From Simplicispira sedimenti (lineage in GTDB: Bacteria; Pseudomonadota; Gammaproteobacteria; Burkholderiales; Burkholderiaceae_C), in the NCBI RefSeq assembly GCF_022760965.1, contig NZ_JAKVIJ010000012.1, positions 79,582-143,581 of the forward strand: a stretch of 64,000 nucleotides of DNA, given 5' to 3'. Positions 28,647 through 38,020 of this stretch are shown here, one piece after another; the first letter of the stretch is position 1, and every line of letters starts with the position of its first letter. The translations under genes and the position numbers were made by a program. The notes under the pieces were generated by a model that was not told the origin of the DNA, did not search any database, and worked only from the letters and a program-made list of their open reading frames with translations.

Positions 28647-29441
28647 ATGGCAACCCCTGCTTCCACCACGGCCGTCGCACCCAAGCTCAAGGCCCAGTCC
28701 AAGAACCTGGACTTTTTCTACGGTGACTTCAAGGCCCTCAAGTCCATCAGCATGCCGATCTATGAAAACAAGGTCACGGCCTTGATCGGCCCCAGCGGCT
28801 GCGGCAAGTCCACGTTTCTGCGCTGCTTCAACCGCATGCACGACCTGTACCCTGGGCATCGCTATGGCGGCTCCATCGAACTGCTGCCCGACCAGATCGA
28901 CCTGCTGCACCACCATGTGGACCCCATCGAAGTGCGCATGCGCCTGTCCATGGTGTTCCAGAAGCCCAATCCGTTCCCCAAGTCGATCTTCGAGAACGTG
29001 GCCTACGGCCTGCGGGTGCGCGGCGAAAGGTCCAAGACCTACATCGAGGACAAGGTGGAGGCTGCGCTCAAAGGCGCTGCGATCTGGAATGAAGTGAAAG
29101 ATCGCCTGGACGAAGTGGCCGTCAACCTCTCGGGGGGGCAGCAGCAGCGTTTGTGCATTGCGCGCTCGCTGGCCACGGATCCGGAGATCATCCTGTTCGA
29201 CGAACCCACCTCGGCGCTGGACCCGATTGCCACGGGCGCCATCGAGGAGCTGATCGCCGAAATCAAGCACAAGGTGACCATCCTGATCGTCACGCACAAC
29301 ATGCAGCAGGCTGCGCGCTGCAGTGACTACACGGCTTACATGTACCTGGGCGAGCTGATGGAATTTGGCGAGACCGAAGAAATCTTCTTCAAGCCCAAGC
29401 GCAAGGAAACCGAAGACTACATTACCGGCCGTTTCGGCTGA
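28647..29441 (+). CDS. pstB: Phosphate ABC transporter ATP-binding protein PstB
   Basis: ATPase of the Pst importer, 264 residues. Walker A GPSGCGKS at 48-55, signature VNLSGGQQQRLCIARSLA, Walker B IILFDEPTSALD and the H-loop VTHNMQQAARCSDYTAYMY are intact. FYGDFKALKSISMPI is the usual PstB N-terminus. The spacing of 33 bases from pstA and 10 bases to phoU fits one operon. Confidence 0.97.
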   Translation: MATPASTTAVAPKLKAQSKNLDFFYGDFKALKSISMPIYENKVTALIGPSGCGKSTFLRCFNRMHDLYPGHRYGGSIELLPDQIDLLHHHVDPIEVRMRLSMVFQKPNPFPKSIFENVAYGLRVRGERSKTYIEDKVEAALKGAAIWNEVKDRLDEVAVNLSGGQQQRLCIARSLATDPEIILFDEPTSALDPIATGAIEELIAEIKHKVTILIVTHNMQQAARCSDYTAYMYLGELMEFGETEEIFFKPKRKETEDYITGRFG

Positions 29442-29451
29442 GGAGGACACT

Positions 29452-30153
29452 GTGCCCGAAAAGCATCTTTCTTCGCAGTTCGACAGCGAACTCAACGGCG
29501 TTTCCACCCGTGTGATGGAAATGGGGGGGCTGGTCGAGTCCCAGATCCGCCACGCCATCTATGCACTGTCCCAGTTCAGTCTGGAATCGGTGGACCAGGT
29601 GCTGGCCATCGAGGAGCGCGTGAACGCCATGGAGGTCGAGATTGACCACGACCTCTCCACCATCATCGCCAGGCGCCAGCCCACGGCGCGCGATCTGCGC
29701 CTGTTGCTGGCGTTCTCCAAGGCGACGGCCAATCTGGAGCGCATGGGCGACGAGGCGAGCAAGATGGCGCGCATGGTGCGCTCCATCATCGAGGGCGGAG
29801 CGCCCCGGTCGCTGCCCACGGGCGATCTGCGTCTTGCGGCGGACCTGGCATCGGGGCAATTGCGCAAGGCACTTGACGCCTTTGCTCGCCTGGACGTCAA
29901 GATGGCCGTGGCCATCCTGAAGGAGGATGATCTGATCGACCAGGAGTTCGGCGGATTCGTGCGCAAGCTCATCACCTACATGATGGAAGACGCGCGCACC
30001 ATTTCGCCCAGCCTGGATCTGTTGTTCCTGGCCAAGGCCATTGAGCGCATTGGCGATCACTCCAAGAACATCGCTGAACTGATCATTTACCTCGTCAAGG
30101 GTATGGATGTGCGTCACACTTCCCTGGGCGATATCGAATCGGCCGTGCTGTAA
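29452..30153 (+). CDS. phoU: Phosphate signalling protein PhoU
   Basis: A cytoplasmic helical-bundle protein of 233 residues with two PhoU repeats, each with an E/DxxxD-type metal motif (MEVEIDHDLS; FLAKAIERIGDHSKNIAE). PhoU links the Pst transporter to PhoR and keeps the Pho regulon off when phosphate is plentiful. The GTG at 29452, with GAGGAGGAC upstream, gives VPEKHLSSQFD and the family length; the frame upstream overlaps pstB. Confidence 0.96.
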   Translation: MPEKHLSSQFDSELNGVSTRVMEMGGLVESQIRHAIYALSQFSLESVDQVLAIEERVNAMEVEIDHDLSTIIARRQPTARDLRLLLAFSKATANLERMGDEASKMARMVRSIIEGGAPRSLPTGDLRLAADLASGQLRKALDAFARLDVKMAVAILKEDDLIDQEFGGFVRKLITYMMEDARTISPSLDLLFLAKAIERIGDHSKNIAELIIYLVKGMDVRHTSLGDIESAVL

Positions 30154-30171
30154 ACGGGTCTGCGCGACACC

Positions 30172-30879
30172 ATGAGAAAACTACCCCGAGTCCTGATCGT
30201 CGAGGATGAGCCGGCCATTGCCGAGCTGATTGCCGTCAACCTGCGCCACAACGGATTCCAGCCTTTCTGGGCCGAGGACGGTGACAGCGCCCAGCGCGAG
30301 CTGGATGCGGTGTTGCCCGATGTGATTCTTCTGGACTGGATGCTGCCCGGCCAAAGCGGGTTGGCGCTGGCACGCAAATGGCGCGCCGACAGCCGCACCA
30401 AGCCTGTGCCCATCCTCATGCTCACGGCGCGCGGTGATGAACCCGACAAGATCGCCGGGCTCGATGCCGGGGCCGATGACTACATCACCAAGCCCTTCTC
30501 GACCCAGGAACTGCTGGCGCGCATCCGCGCCGTGCTGCGCCGCCGGGCCCCCGAGCAGGTGACCGACAGCGTGAGCATTGGCGAGCTGGTGCTTGATGCT
30601 GCCACCTACCGCGTGTCCTTCCAGGGGCAGTTGCTCAAGGTGGGGCCGACCGAGTTCAAGCTCTTGCACTACCTCATGAAGCATCCCGAGCGCGTGCACA
30701 GCCGCGCGCAACTGCTCGACAAGGTGTGGGGTGACCATGTGTTCATCGAAGAGCGCACCGTCGATGTGCACGTCAAGCGCTTGCGCGAGGCGCTGGGCGC
30801 TGCGGGTACCATGATCGAGACGGTGCGTGGAGCGGGGTATCGGCTCACCGCCCAACCGCAGGTGCCCATGCGCGCTTGA
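30172..30879 (+). CDS. phoB: Phosphate regulon response regulator PhoB
   Basis: OmpR-family activator of the Pho regulon, 235 residues. The receiver domain has acidic pocket EDE near residue 11, phosphoacceptor D55 in VILLDWMLPG, and K105-region TKPF. The C-terminal winged helix (GPTEFKLLHYLMKHPERVHS, ERTVDVHVKRLREAL) recognises Pho boxes. Several such boxes occur in this window upstream of olsB-like, ppk1, lipoprotein and pstS genes. Confidence 0.97.
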   Translation: MRKLPRVLIVEDEPAIAELIAVNLRHNGFQPFWAEDGDSAQRELDAVLPDVILLDWMLPGQSGLALARKWRADSRTKPVPILMLTARGDEPDKIAGLDAGADDYITKPFSTQELLARIRAVLRRRAPEQVTDSVSIGELVLDAATYRVSFQGQLLKVGPTEFKLLHYLMKHPERVHSRAQLLDKVWGDHVFIEERTVDVHVKRLREALGAAGTMIETVRGAGYRLTAQPQVPMRA

Positions 30880-31011
30880 GGCGTATGCCCGGCGGTGCTT
30901 GTGCTCAGTCGCCGATGGCGCTCGGCGCGGGCATGCCCCGGACTCACGACGCCACGTCAATGGACAACGAACGGCTGCGCCATCTGGCGCAGTTTCTAAG
31001 GTGCTGCGCGC

Positions 31012-32337
31012 ATGGTTCTGCGTTTTCTGATCTTTCTCTTCTGGCAATTGCTGGGGGGCGCCATCGGCTGGTGGCAGGGTTCTGCCTGGGGCGCTGCGCT
31101 GGGCGCCGCTGTGGCCGCCTGGGTGTGGTTTGTGCTGGACATGTGGCGTGGCGGGCGCATGTTGCGCTGGCTGCGCCAGGGGGATGTGCAGCGAGGTCTC
31201 GAGCTCTACGGACTGTGGGGCGAGGCCGTGGAACGTGTGCGCCGTCTGGTGCGCCAGCAGCAGGATCTGGTGCGGGAGAGCGACAAGCGCCTGCAGGACA
31301 TACTGGGCGCCTTGCAGGCTTCACCCAATGGGGTGGTGCTGCTGGATGAGGAAGGGCGCATCGAATGGTGCAACGACACGGCGGCGGAGCATTTCGGCTT
31401 TGATCCGCAGCGCGATGCCCTGCAATCCATCCGTAACCTGGTGCGCGATCCGGAGTTCAATGCTTACCTGGCCGAGCATGACTATGCCCGTGACGTGGTG
31501 CTGGAAGGGCGCAGCAGCACGCCTTCGCGGCCGGTGCGCGTCTCCGTGCATGTGCACACCTATGGCGAGGGCCGTGCCTTGCTGCTGTCGCGCGATGTCA
31601 CGGCGCTGGAGCAGGCCGAGGCCATGCGGCGCGACTTCGTCGCCAACGTGTCGCACGAAATCCGCACCCCACTGACCGTGCTGACCGGGTTTGTCGAGAC
31701 CTTGCAGACGCTGGACCTCGAAGCCCCCGACCGCGCGCGCTACCTTGCCATGATGGCGCAGCAGGCGGCGCGCATGCAAAGCGTGGTGCAGGATTTGCTG
31801 ACGCTGTCGCGCCTGGAGGGCAGCCCTTTGCCGGGCATGGCGGAGTGGACGCCGGTTTCCAGCCTGTTGCAGCGCTGCGAGGAGGAGAGCAGGGCGCTGT
31901 CGGCCCTGCTCACGCAGAACCAGGCCCAGGGCCATGTGCTGGAGTTTGATACCGGTGCCGCCCAGTGGCAGGACATCGCAGGCAGTCCAGCCGAACTGCA
32001 AAGCGCTTTGTCCAACCTCATCAGCAACGCGGTGCGTTACACCCCAGGCGGCGGGCGCATTGTGGTGCGTTGGGAGCGAGCCGCCGATGGTGGCGCTGTG
32101 TTCTCTGTGCAGGACACGGGCCCGGGCATTGCCCCCGAACACATTCCCCGACTGACCGAGCGCTTCTACCGCGTGGATCGCAGCCGCTCACGTGAAACGG
32201 GAGGCACCGGCCTGGGCCTGGCCATCGTCAAGCATGTGCTGCAGCGCCACGGCGCGAGCCTGGACATCCGCAGCACCCTGGGCAAGGGCTCCACCTTCAG
32301 CGTGCACCTTCCTCCGGCACGCTTGCGCTCGAGCTGA
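31012..32337 (+). CDS. phoR: Phosphate regulon sensor histidine kinase PhoR
   Basis: A 441-residue membrane kinase. Two N-terminal hydrophobic segments (about 1-45, GWWQGSAWGAALGAAVAAWV) are as in PhoR without a large periplasmic domain. A PAS domain follows (PNGVVLLDEEGRIEWCNDTA). The phosphorylated histidine is H215 in VSHEIRTPLTVL, and the ATPase domain has N, G1 and G2 boxes (LSNLISNAVRYT, VQDTGPGI, GTGLGLAIVKHV). A TAA in frame immediately upstream fixes the ATG. Its 3' end overlaps the convergent MATE gene by 41 bp. Confidence 0.95.
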   Translation: MVLRFLIFLFWQLLGGAIGWWQGSAWGAALGAAVAAWVWFVLDMWRGGRMLRWLRQGDVQRGLELYGLWGEAVERVRRLVRQQQDLVRESDKRLQDILGALQASPNGVVLLDEEGRIEWCNDTAAEHFGFDPQRDALQSIRNLVRDPEFNAYLAEHDYARDVVLEGRSSTPSRPVRVSVHVHTYGEGRALLLSRDVTALEQAEAMRRDFVANVSHEIRTPLTVLTGFVETLQTLDLEAPDRARYLAMMAQQAARMQSVVQDLLTLSRLEGSPLPGMAEWTPVSSLLQRCEEESRALSALLTQNQAQGHVLEFDTGAAQWQDIAGSPAELQSALSNLISNAVRYTPGGGRIVVRWERAADGGAVFSVQDTGPGIAPEHIPRLTERFYRVDRSRSRETGGTGLGLAIVKHVLQRHGASLDIRSTLGKGSTFSVHLPPARLRSS

Positions 32338-33685
32338 GCAACGCCCGGCGCAGCATGGCTGCGAAGACCACTGCGGTGACCACCAAAGCGGCGGCGCTGG
32401 CGGCCCAGAAGGGGACGGGGGACGCCAGTGAGGCAACGGGCCCAAACCCATGGTAAGCCCACAGGTAGCCGCCACCCAGGCCCACGCCCCACAGCATCAC
32501 GCCATACACCACCAGAGGTGCCAGCGTGATGCGAAAGCAGCGCAGCAAAAAGATGCACAGGGTCTGCACCGCATCTGCCAGGTGGTACAGCGCTACCCAG
32601 CCCAGCAGGCCCGCGGCAGCCATCACCACTTGGGCATCGTTGGAATAGACCGATGCAATCCAGTGATTTGCTATAAAAACAATAGCTGCTAGCGCAATAC
32701 AGATAAGCGCTAGAAGCCTAAAACCTATATAAACAGCCTGTTGTGCATGGGCCGCTTGTCCTGCACCGCGCCAGTAGCTCACGCGGGCACTGGTGGCAAT
32801 GGCCAGCGAAAGCGGCACCATGTACAACACGGCGGCCATGTTGGCGGCAATCTGGTGTGCGGCCGAGGCCAGCGTGCCCTGGCGCGCAATGAACAAGGCC
32901 ATCAGCGTGAACGAGGTCACTTCCACGGTGACGGCCAGCGCCGAAGGAATCCCCAGCCGTGCAAAGGCGGCCAGTTGCGCACGGTTGGGTGGTTCCATGC
33001 GCTGCCACACCTGCAAAGGGGCGTACATCGCTTGCGTGCGCAGCAGCCACAGGGCCACGGCCAGCATGCCGCAGTTCACCACCAGGGTGGCCCAGCCGCA
33101 GCCGACGACCCCCATCGCGGGCATGCCCGCACCGCCAAACGTCCACCAGATGGACAGCGGAATCTTGACCAGCAGTGAAACCACCTGCAGCCAGGTGACC
33201 CACTGCGGGTGCCCCAGGGCCTGGTTGAGCGTGCTGAACACGCGGAACAGCAGGGCGGGAGGCAGCGCCAGGGCCAGCACGGCCAGGTACTGCTCCACAC
33301 TGGGGCGAAGGGCCTCGGGCACCTGGGTCCAGGCCAATACCGGGTCCGGGTGCAACAGCACGGCCATGCCGGGCACGCAGGCCAGGGCGCAGAGGTACAG
33401 CGACTGGCGCAGCGAGCCGCCAATGGCCTGCGGCTTGCGCGCGCCGCGCAGTTCCGCCCAGATGGGCAGCAGCGCGCTCAGCATGCCCAGCAGGGGAACG
33501 TACACGCTGATGTAGAGGGCCGAGCCGATGGCCAGCGCAGCCAGCGACTCTTGTGCATGGCGGCCTGCGACGATGGTGTCCGTCACACCAAAGGCCATGA
33601 CCGCCAGTTGGCCGACGAGCACCGTGCCCGCGTGGCGCGCGATCAAGGAGCGGTCTGACAGGCTCGACTCAGTCTTGTGGGACAT
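32297..33685 (-). CDS. MATE-family efflux transporter
   Basis: A 462-residue membrane protein of the MATE (NorM/DinF-like) family with about twelve helices. MAFGVTDTIVAGRHAQESLAALAIG is the diagnostic N-terminal helix, and VSYWRGAGQAAHAQQAVYIG the loop after helix seven. It exports cationic drugs or metabolites using ion gradients. Its start overlaps the upstream glycosyltransferase gene by 17 bp and its end overlaps phoR by 41 bp. A dispersed repeat (32670-32725) supplies part of a transmembrane helix (RLLALICIALAAIVFIANHW). Confidence 0.9.
   Translation of the reverse strand: MSHKTESSLSDRSLIARHAGTVLVGQLAVMAFGVTDTIVAGRHAQESLAALAIGSALYISVYVPLLGMLSALLPIWAELRGARKPQAIGGSLRQSLYLCALACVPGMAVLLHPDPVLAWTQVPEALRPSVEQYLAVLALALPPALLFRVFSTLNQALGHPQWVTWLQVVSLLVKIPLSIWWTFGGAGMPAMGVVGCGWATLVVNCGMLAVALWLLRTQAMYAPLQVWQRMEPPNRAQLAAFARLGIPSALAVTVEVTSFTLMALFIARQGTLASAAHQIAANMAAVLYMVPLSLAIATSARVSYWRGAGQAAHAQQAVYIGFRLLALICIALAAIVFIANHWIASVYSNDAQVVMAAAGLLGWVALYHLADAVQTLCIFLLRCFRITLAPLVVYGVMLWGVGLGGGYLWAYHGFGPVASLASPVPFWAASAAALVVTAVVFAAMLRRALLSSSASVPEEGAR
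32670..32725. repeat. Dispersed palindromic repeat copy inside MATE gene
   Basis: GCTATAAAAACAATAGCTGC, TAGCGCAATACAGATAAGCG, CTAGAAGCCTAAAACC. It shares the AATAGCTGCTAGCGC and AAGCGCTAGA parts with the copy at 49195. AT-rich against the gene and in frame. Confidence 0.65.
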
Positions 33686-35387
33686 GGCGGCGGTAGAGCT
33701 CCAGCACATCGCCGCGTTCGCGCGGTCGGTCCACACGGTGTAGCAGGGTCCAACCCGTCAGATCAGGCAAGGGCATGGGTTTGCGCGCGTTGGCACTGCT
33801 GGCATACGGCGCATGTACCAGCCAATCGCAGCGGGGGGTATCGTCCAGCGGCACCAGTCGCAACTGTCCATGGAACTGCAGTGCGGCCATCTGGGTGCGG
33901 TCCAGCCCATACATGTGCATGCAGGTGGGCTGGCCTGCGAGCCGTGCCAGTGTGCGCATCTGGGGCACGTCACTGCGCACGTAGTCGAGCATGGGCAGCC
34001 ACAGCGTTGTCAGCAACAACCAGCACAGGGTGGTACCTGCAGCGGGCAGTACCAGGCTTTTCCAGATGGCACTGCGGTGGCGGCCGGCACGCCACCACAC
34101 CAGGGCGCACCAGGCCAGGGTGGCAGCCAGGGCCACCGCAAAGGCAATCGCCGAAAACTGTGGCTCAAAGCCCCGTGCCAGTTTGGCGACGTTGGCGGCA
34201 GGTTTGGCAGGGACGCCTGTCTGCGTGGACACCCAGATTACCCAGATCGCAATGACCGAGGCGCTGAAGAACAGCAGGGTGAACCAGTCGATCAAGGCCG
34301 ACATGCTGCGCCGCAGTGTGGGCAGGGCAAAGGCTGCCAGTGCCGCCAGGGCCGGCAGGCTCAGCAGCAGGGCACGGTCCGAGGGCAGGGTACCCACGGC
34401 GCAGCCCAGCGTAACCAGCACAAACCACAGTGGCAGCAGCAGGTGCAGGTGCGGGCGGCGATGCAGGATCTGCCTGCGCCAGCGCCACAGCGTCCACAGT
34501 GCCAGCGGCCATGCGGGCCAGGCAAACCAGACCAGCAGGCGAGCCAGGTCCAGCCAGTCCTTGCCCAACTCCTGCGGCCAGGCCAACTTCCAGCGCCAGG
34601 CGTCCAGCCACCAGGTCAGTGCGGCGGCAATCAGCGCCGAAGCAAGGGCCAGAACACTCCATTGCACGGCATGTCTTCTCTCCGACGGCTCGGCATGGGT
34701 ATCGCTCAGGTACAGGGCTGCGGCGCCCAGGGCATAGAGCAAGGCCAGTGTGGGTGCACCGCTCAGCACCAGCCCCACCATGCCTGCGGCCAGTGCCGTG
34801 GCTGCCAGCGTCTTGGACTGTGGCCCAGTGGCCAGGCCATAAAACACCAGTGTCGTGCAGCACAGTTGCACGAGGTAGGACGTGGTTTCGTGTGTGGGCT
34901 GTGCCAAGCCCAGGCAGGCCAGCAAGGCCAGCAGCCCGCCGTCGGCCATGGCACGGGCGTAGTCTGCCGGCTGGGCCTCGCCGCCAAAGGCAAAGGCCAC
35001 GGGCTGCGCGCCCGGACTGCGCGCCAGCGCGTAGATGCCGTACCAGGTGGCCAGCAGGGTCAGCGCCACCAGCAAGACGAAGGGGATGCGCGCTGCGAGT
35101 TCCGGTGCAGCCCAGGGAGTGGTCAGTTGGATGGCCCAGGCACCCAGCCAATAGGGCAGCAGGCCGTCCGTCTCAGGCGCCAAACCGCCCAGCAGTGGGG
35201 CCATCCAGGGGGTGTGGCCACCGGCCAGTTCCTGCATGTAGCCCAGTGCCGCCATGTCGGCGCCGCGCCAGGGATTGCGCCCTACAAAGCCGGGCAGGAT
35301 GTAGGCAGCGCACAGCAGGAACAAGGCCCAACGGGGCAGCCGCCGCACGGCGCTTTGAGGAACGATGGCGGGACTGGGTTGGTTCAC
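33669..35387 (-). CDS. ArnT/GT39-like membrane glycosyltransferase
   Basis: A 572-residue polytopic membrane protein with about 11-13 helices. The early acidic motif (GFVGRNPWRGADMAALGYMQ) and the following HTPWMAPLLGG loop resemble ArnT/PMT-type (GT39/GT83) transferases, which move sugars from polyprenyl phosphate to lipid A or proteins. The C-terminal 120 residues are a soluble periplasmic domain (RCDWLVHAPYASSANARKP). The acceptor is unknown. The downstream MATE gene overlaps by 17 bp, so the two are probably one operon. The promoter region upstream holds the 166-bp palindromic element. Confidence 0.75.
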   Translation of the reverse strand: MNQPSPAIVPQSAVRRLPRWALFLLCAAYILPGFVGRNPWRGADMAALGYMQELAGGHTPWMAPLLGGLAPETDGLLPYWLGAWAIQLTTPWAAPELAARIPFVLLVALTLLATWYGIYALARSPGAQPVAFAFGGEAQPADYARAMADGGLLALLACLGLAQPTHETTSYLVQLCCTTLVFYGLATGPQSKTLAATALAAGMVGLVLSGAPTLALLYALGAAALYLSDTHAEPSERRHAVQWSVLALASALIAAALTWWLDAWRWKLAWPQELGKDWLDLARLLVWFAWPAWPLALWTLWRWRRQILHRRPHLHLLLPLWFVLVTLGCAVGTLPSDRALLLSLPALAALAAFALPTLRRSMSALIDWFTLLFFSASVIAIWVIWVSTQTGVPAKPAANVAKLARGFEPQFSAIAFAVALAATLAWCALVWWRAGRHRSAIWKSLVLPAAGTTLCWLLLTTLWLPMLDYVRSDVPQMRTLARLAGQPTCMHMYGLDRTQMAALQFHGQLRLVPLDDTPRCDWLVHAPYASSANARKPMPLPDLTGWTLLHRVDRPRERGDVLELYRRHVPQD

Positions 35388-35419
35388 GCGGCGGCTCGCT
35401 GAGGGTTCGTCGCAGGATA

Positions 35420-35585
35420 CTAGTGTCCTGAGTTGGAAATTCGTTTCATAAAAAGGCCGAGAATCGCCGCCATGCTGCGTTGCAAATCCGCGCGATAGCT
35501 ACGGCTATCGCTGTGGTTTGCGCCTTGCCTGGCAACGATTTCGACATTTTTATATCTTCAACGAATCTCCAACTCAGGACACTAG
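35420..35585. mobile_element. 166-bp palindromic MITE-like element
   Basis: Terminal inverted repeats of 26 bp (35420-35445 and 35560-35585) differ at one position and begin CTAGTGTCCTGAGTTGG. The arms stay similar inward to a central perfect stem GCGATAGC-TACG-GCTATCGC (35492-35511), so the whole element is one long imperfect hairpin. There is no coding capacity. CTAG at both ends may be target duplication or part of the repeat. It lies between the glycosyltransferase start and the rpmE2 terminator. Confidence 0.8.
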
Positions 35586-35590
35586 GAATG

Positions 35591-35621
35591 AAAAAGGCAG
35601 CACGGTCTCCCGGGCTGCCTT
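35591..35621 (-). terminator. Rho-independent terminator after rpmE2
   Basis: On the minus strand: stem AAGGCAGC with GCTGCCTT, then TTTTT. It lies 28 bases after the rpmE2 stop and ends the trxA-rho-rpmE2 block. Confidence 0.8.
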
Positions 35622-35648
35622 GGGGCGAAAACGGCGCAGGAAGCGAGA

Positions 35649-35903
35649 TTACTTGGCAGCCGTCTTGCCGAAGCGGTTGCGGAAACGCTCCACGCGGCCG
35701 CCCATGTTGTCCACCGACTTCTGGGTGCCGGTGTAGAAGGGGTGCGACTCGCTGGAAGTATCCAGCTTGAACAGGGGGTATTCCTTGCCCTCGAAGGTCT
35801 CGGTTTCCTTGGTGTTCACGCAGGAACGCGTCACGAACTTGAAACCGTTGGACAGGTCCACGAAGAGCACTTCGCGGTAGTTGGGGTGAATGCCTTCTTT
35901 CAT
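35649..35903 (-). CDS. rpmE2: 50S ribosomal protein bL31, type B
   Basis: An 84-residue ribosomal protein. MKEGIHPNYREVLFVDLSNG and SHPFYTGTQKSVDNMGGRVE are the L31 signatures. It has one cysteine only and no CxxC zinc motifs, so it is the zinc-independent type B paralogue. It follows rho at 95 bp. Confidence 0.95.
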   Translation of the reverse strand: MKEGIHPNYREVLFVDLSNGFKFVTRSCVNTKETETFEGKEYPLFKLDTSSESHPFYTGTQKSVDNMGGRVERFRNRFGKTAAK

Positions 35904-35998
35904 GATTTCTCTCTCATGTCAAACGGGAGCCGCACCAGCCCATCTGGTGTACTTTCCGCATCAAGCCTTTGATTATCGCATAAACACGCGCAGCAGCA

Positions 35999-37261
35999 TC
36001 AGCCGCCGCGGCGCATGGCCTCGAAGAATTCCACGTTGGTCTTGGTTTCCCGCATCTTCTTGATCATGAGTTCCATGGACTCAATCTCGTCCATGTTGTA
36101 CATGAACTGGCGCAGGATGCGGGTCTTCTGCAGGATTTCCGGGGGCAGCAGCAGCTCTTCGCGGCGCGTGCCGCTCTTGTTGAGCTCGATGGCCGGGAAC
36201 ACGCGCTTTTCGTAGAGGCGGCGGTTCAGGTGGATTTCGCAGTTGCCGGTGCCCTTGAACTCTTCAAAGATCACTTCGTCCATGCGGCTGCCGGTATCGA
36301 CCAGTGCTGTGGCAATGATGGTCAGCGAGCCGCCTTCCTCGACCTTGCGCGCCGCGCCGAAGAAGCGCTTGGGACGCTGCAGTGCGTTCGAGTCCACACC
36401 GCCCGACAGCACCTTGCCCGAGCTGGGCACGACGTTGTTGTAGGCGCGGGCCAGGCGGGTGATGGAGTCCAGCAGGATCACCACGTCCTTCTTCAGCTCG
36501 ACCAGGCGCTTCGCGCGCTCGATCACCATCTCTGCCACGTGTACGTGGCGTGCGGCGGGCTCGTCGAAGGTCGATGCAATGATTTCGCCCTTGACCGAGC
36601 GTTGCATCTCGGTCACTTCCTCGGGGCGCTCGTCCACCAGCAGCACCATCAGGTGCACGTCGGGGTTGTTGGCCGTGATCGCGTGGGCGATGTGTTGCAT
36701 CATCACCGTCTTGCCGCTCTTGGGCGGAGCGACGATCAGCGCACGCTGGCCGCGCCCGATGGGGGCAATGATGTCGATGATGCGGCCGGTGATGTTCTCT
36801 TCGCTCTTGATGTCGCGCTCCAGCCGCATGTGTTCCTTGGGGAACAGCGGCGTGAGGTTTTCGAACATCACCTTGTGCTTGTTCTGCTCGGGCGGGCCAC
36901 CGTTGACCTTGTCGAGCTTGGTCAGGGCAAAGTAGCGCTCGCCGTCCTTGGGTGTGCGCACCTCGCCCTCGATCATGTCGCCGGTGTGCAGATTGAAGCG
37001 ACGCACCTGGCTGGGGCTGATGTAGATGTCGTCCGTGCTGGCCGTGTAGCTCGTGTCGGGGCTGCGCAGGAAACCGAAGCCGTCCGGCAGGATCTCCAGC
37101 ACGCCGTCGGCAAACACCTGCTCGCCCGCCTTGGCGCGCTTCTTGATGATCGCAAACATCAGCTCCTGCTTGCGCATGCGACCGGTGTTTTCGATGTCGA
37201 GTTCCTCGGCCTGCTTGAGGACTTCAGACACATGCAGTGCCTTGAGTTCGTTGAGATGCAT
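35999..37261 (-). CDS. rho: Transcription termination factor Rho
   Basis: Hexameric RNA helicase that ends transcription at C-rich untranslated RNA. 420 residues: N-terminal RNA-binding domain (MHLNELKALHVSEVLKQAEE, GVLEILPDGFGFLRSP), Walker A APPKSGKT, Walker B VVILLDSITRLARAYN, and Q/R-loop region. The ATG giving MHLNELK is used; the frame opens upstream without homology. The order trxA-rho-rpmE2 is conserved. The 244-bp leader between trxA and rho could hold Rho's autoregulatory region. Confidence 0.98.
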   Translation of the reverse strand: MHLNELKALHVSEVLKQAEELDIENTGRMRKQELMFAIIKKRAKAGEQVFADGVLEILPDGFGFLRSPDTSYTASTDDIYISPSQVRRFNLHTGDMIEGEVRTPKDGERYFALTKLDKVNGGPPEQNKHKVMFENLTPLFPKEHMRLERDIKSEENITGRIIDIIAPIGRGQRALIVAPPKSGKTVMMQHIAHAITANNPDVHLMVLLVDERPEEVTEMQRSVKGEIIASTFDEPAARHVHVAEMVIERAKRLVELKKDVVILLDSITRLARAYNNVVPSSGKVLSGGVDSNALQRPKRFFGAARKVEEGGSLTIIATALVDTGSRMDEVIFEEFKGTGNCEIHLNRRLYEKRVFPAIELNKSGTRREELLLPPEILQKTRILRQFMYNMDEIESMELMIKKMRETKTNVEFFEAMRRGG

Positions 37262-37505
37262 GAATGGACTCCGGGGAAGGAGTGAAGAAAGTCTCTGGGG
37301 GGGTGGGACTTGCCGGTGCGCCTGCGGTGGGCAGGCTGGCATGCCTTTGGGTCTCGAACCAGCAGCGTGTGCCTGCGTGCTGGTGAACAGCAGCGATTAT
37401 GACAGGAAAAGTGCCCGCATCCTGGATGGCTGCCGAAAGCAGGTGAAAGCGGGGTGAGGAGTCCCTTGCACGCACGCACTCAATGCGCGCAAGGGATCCG
37501 GGAGA

Positions 37506-37838
37506 TCAGGCCAGTTGCTGGTCGATGAAGGCGGTGAGCTGGGCCTTGCTCATGGCGCCGACCTTGGTGGCGGCAAGCTGGCCGTCCTTGAACAGCATGA
37601 GCGTCGGGATGCCACGGATGCCAAAGCGTGCAGGCACTTCGCGGTTTTCATCGACATTCATCTTGGCGATGGTGAGCTTTCCCTGGTAGCTGCCGGCCAC
37701 TTCATCAAGAATGGGGGCGATCATCTTGCAGGGGCCGCACCATTCGGCCCAGTAGTCCACCAGAACCGGGGTGGACGATTTCAGGACATCGCCTTCGAAA
37801 CTGGCGTCGGAGACGTGCTTGATGAGTTCGCTTGCCAT
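37506..37838 (-). CDS. trxA: Thioredoxin
   Basis: A 110-residue cytoplasmic disulfide reductase. The active site WCGPC lies in VLVDYWAEWCGPCKMIAPIL, and the cis-proline loop is RGIPTLMLFK. The start is the ATG giving MASELIKHV. Located upstream of rho on the same strand. Confidence 0.97.
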   Translation of the reverse strand: MASELIKHVSDASFEGDVLKSSTPVLVDYWAEWCGPCKMIAPILDEVAGSYQGKLTIAKMNVDENREVPARFGIRGIPTLMLFKDGQLAATKVGAMSKAQLTAFIDQQLA

Positions 37839-38020
37839 GCGCTTTCCTTCTCGAAAAATGTGTGCGGATCGGGGTGCTTTGAATGGTTCCATTGTGACAG
37901 AAACCCCTATGTCCCCAAGGGGACAGTGGCTGGTCTGCCGCTATCACTGCCATAGCGCAAAACGATCTGCGCCGGGGTTCCGGGCGCGGGCGACAATAGC
38001 GGCCTCCCCGGCGTCCAGGA

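Noticed and set aside
33813..35402. 529-codon plus-strand open frame
   Set aside because: Gln/Gly/Arg-rich shadow opposite the membrane glycosyltransferase.
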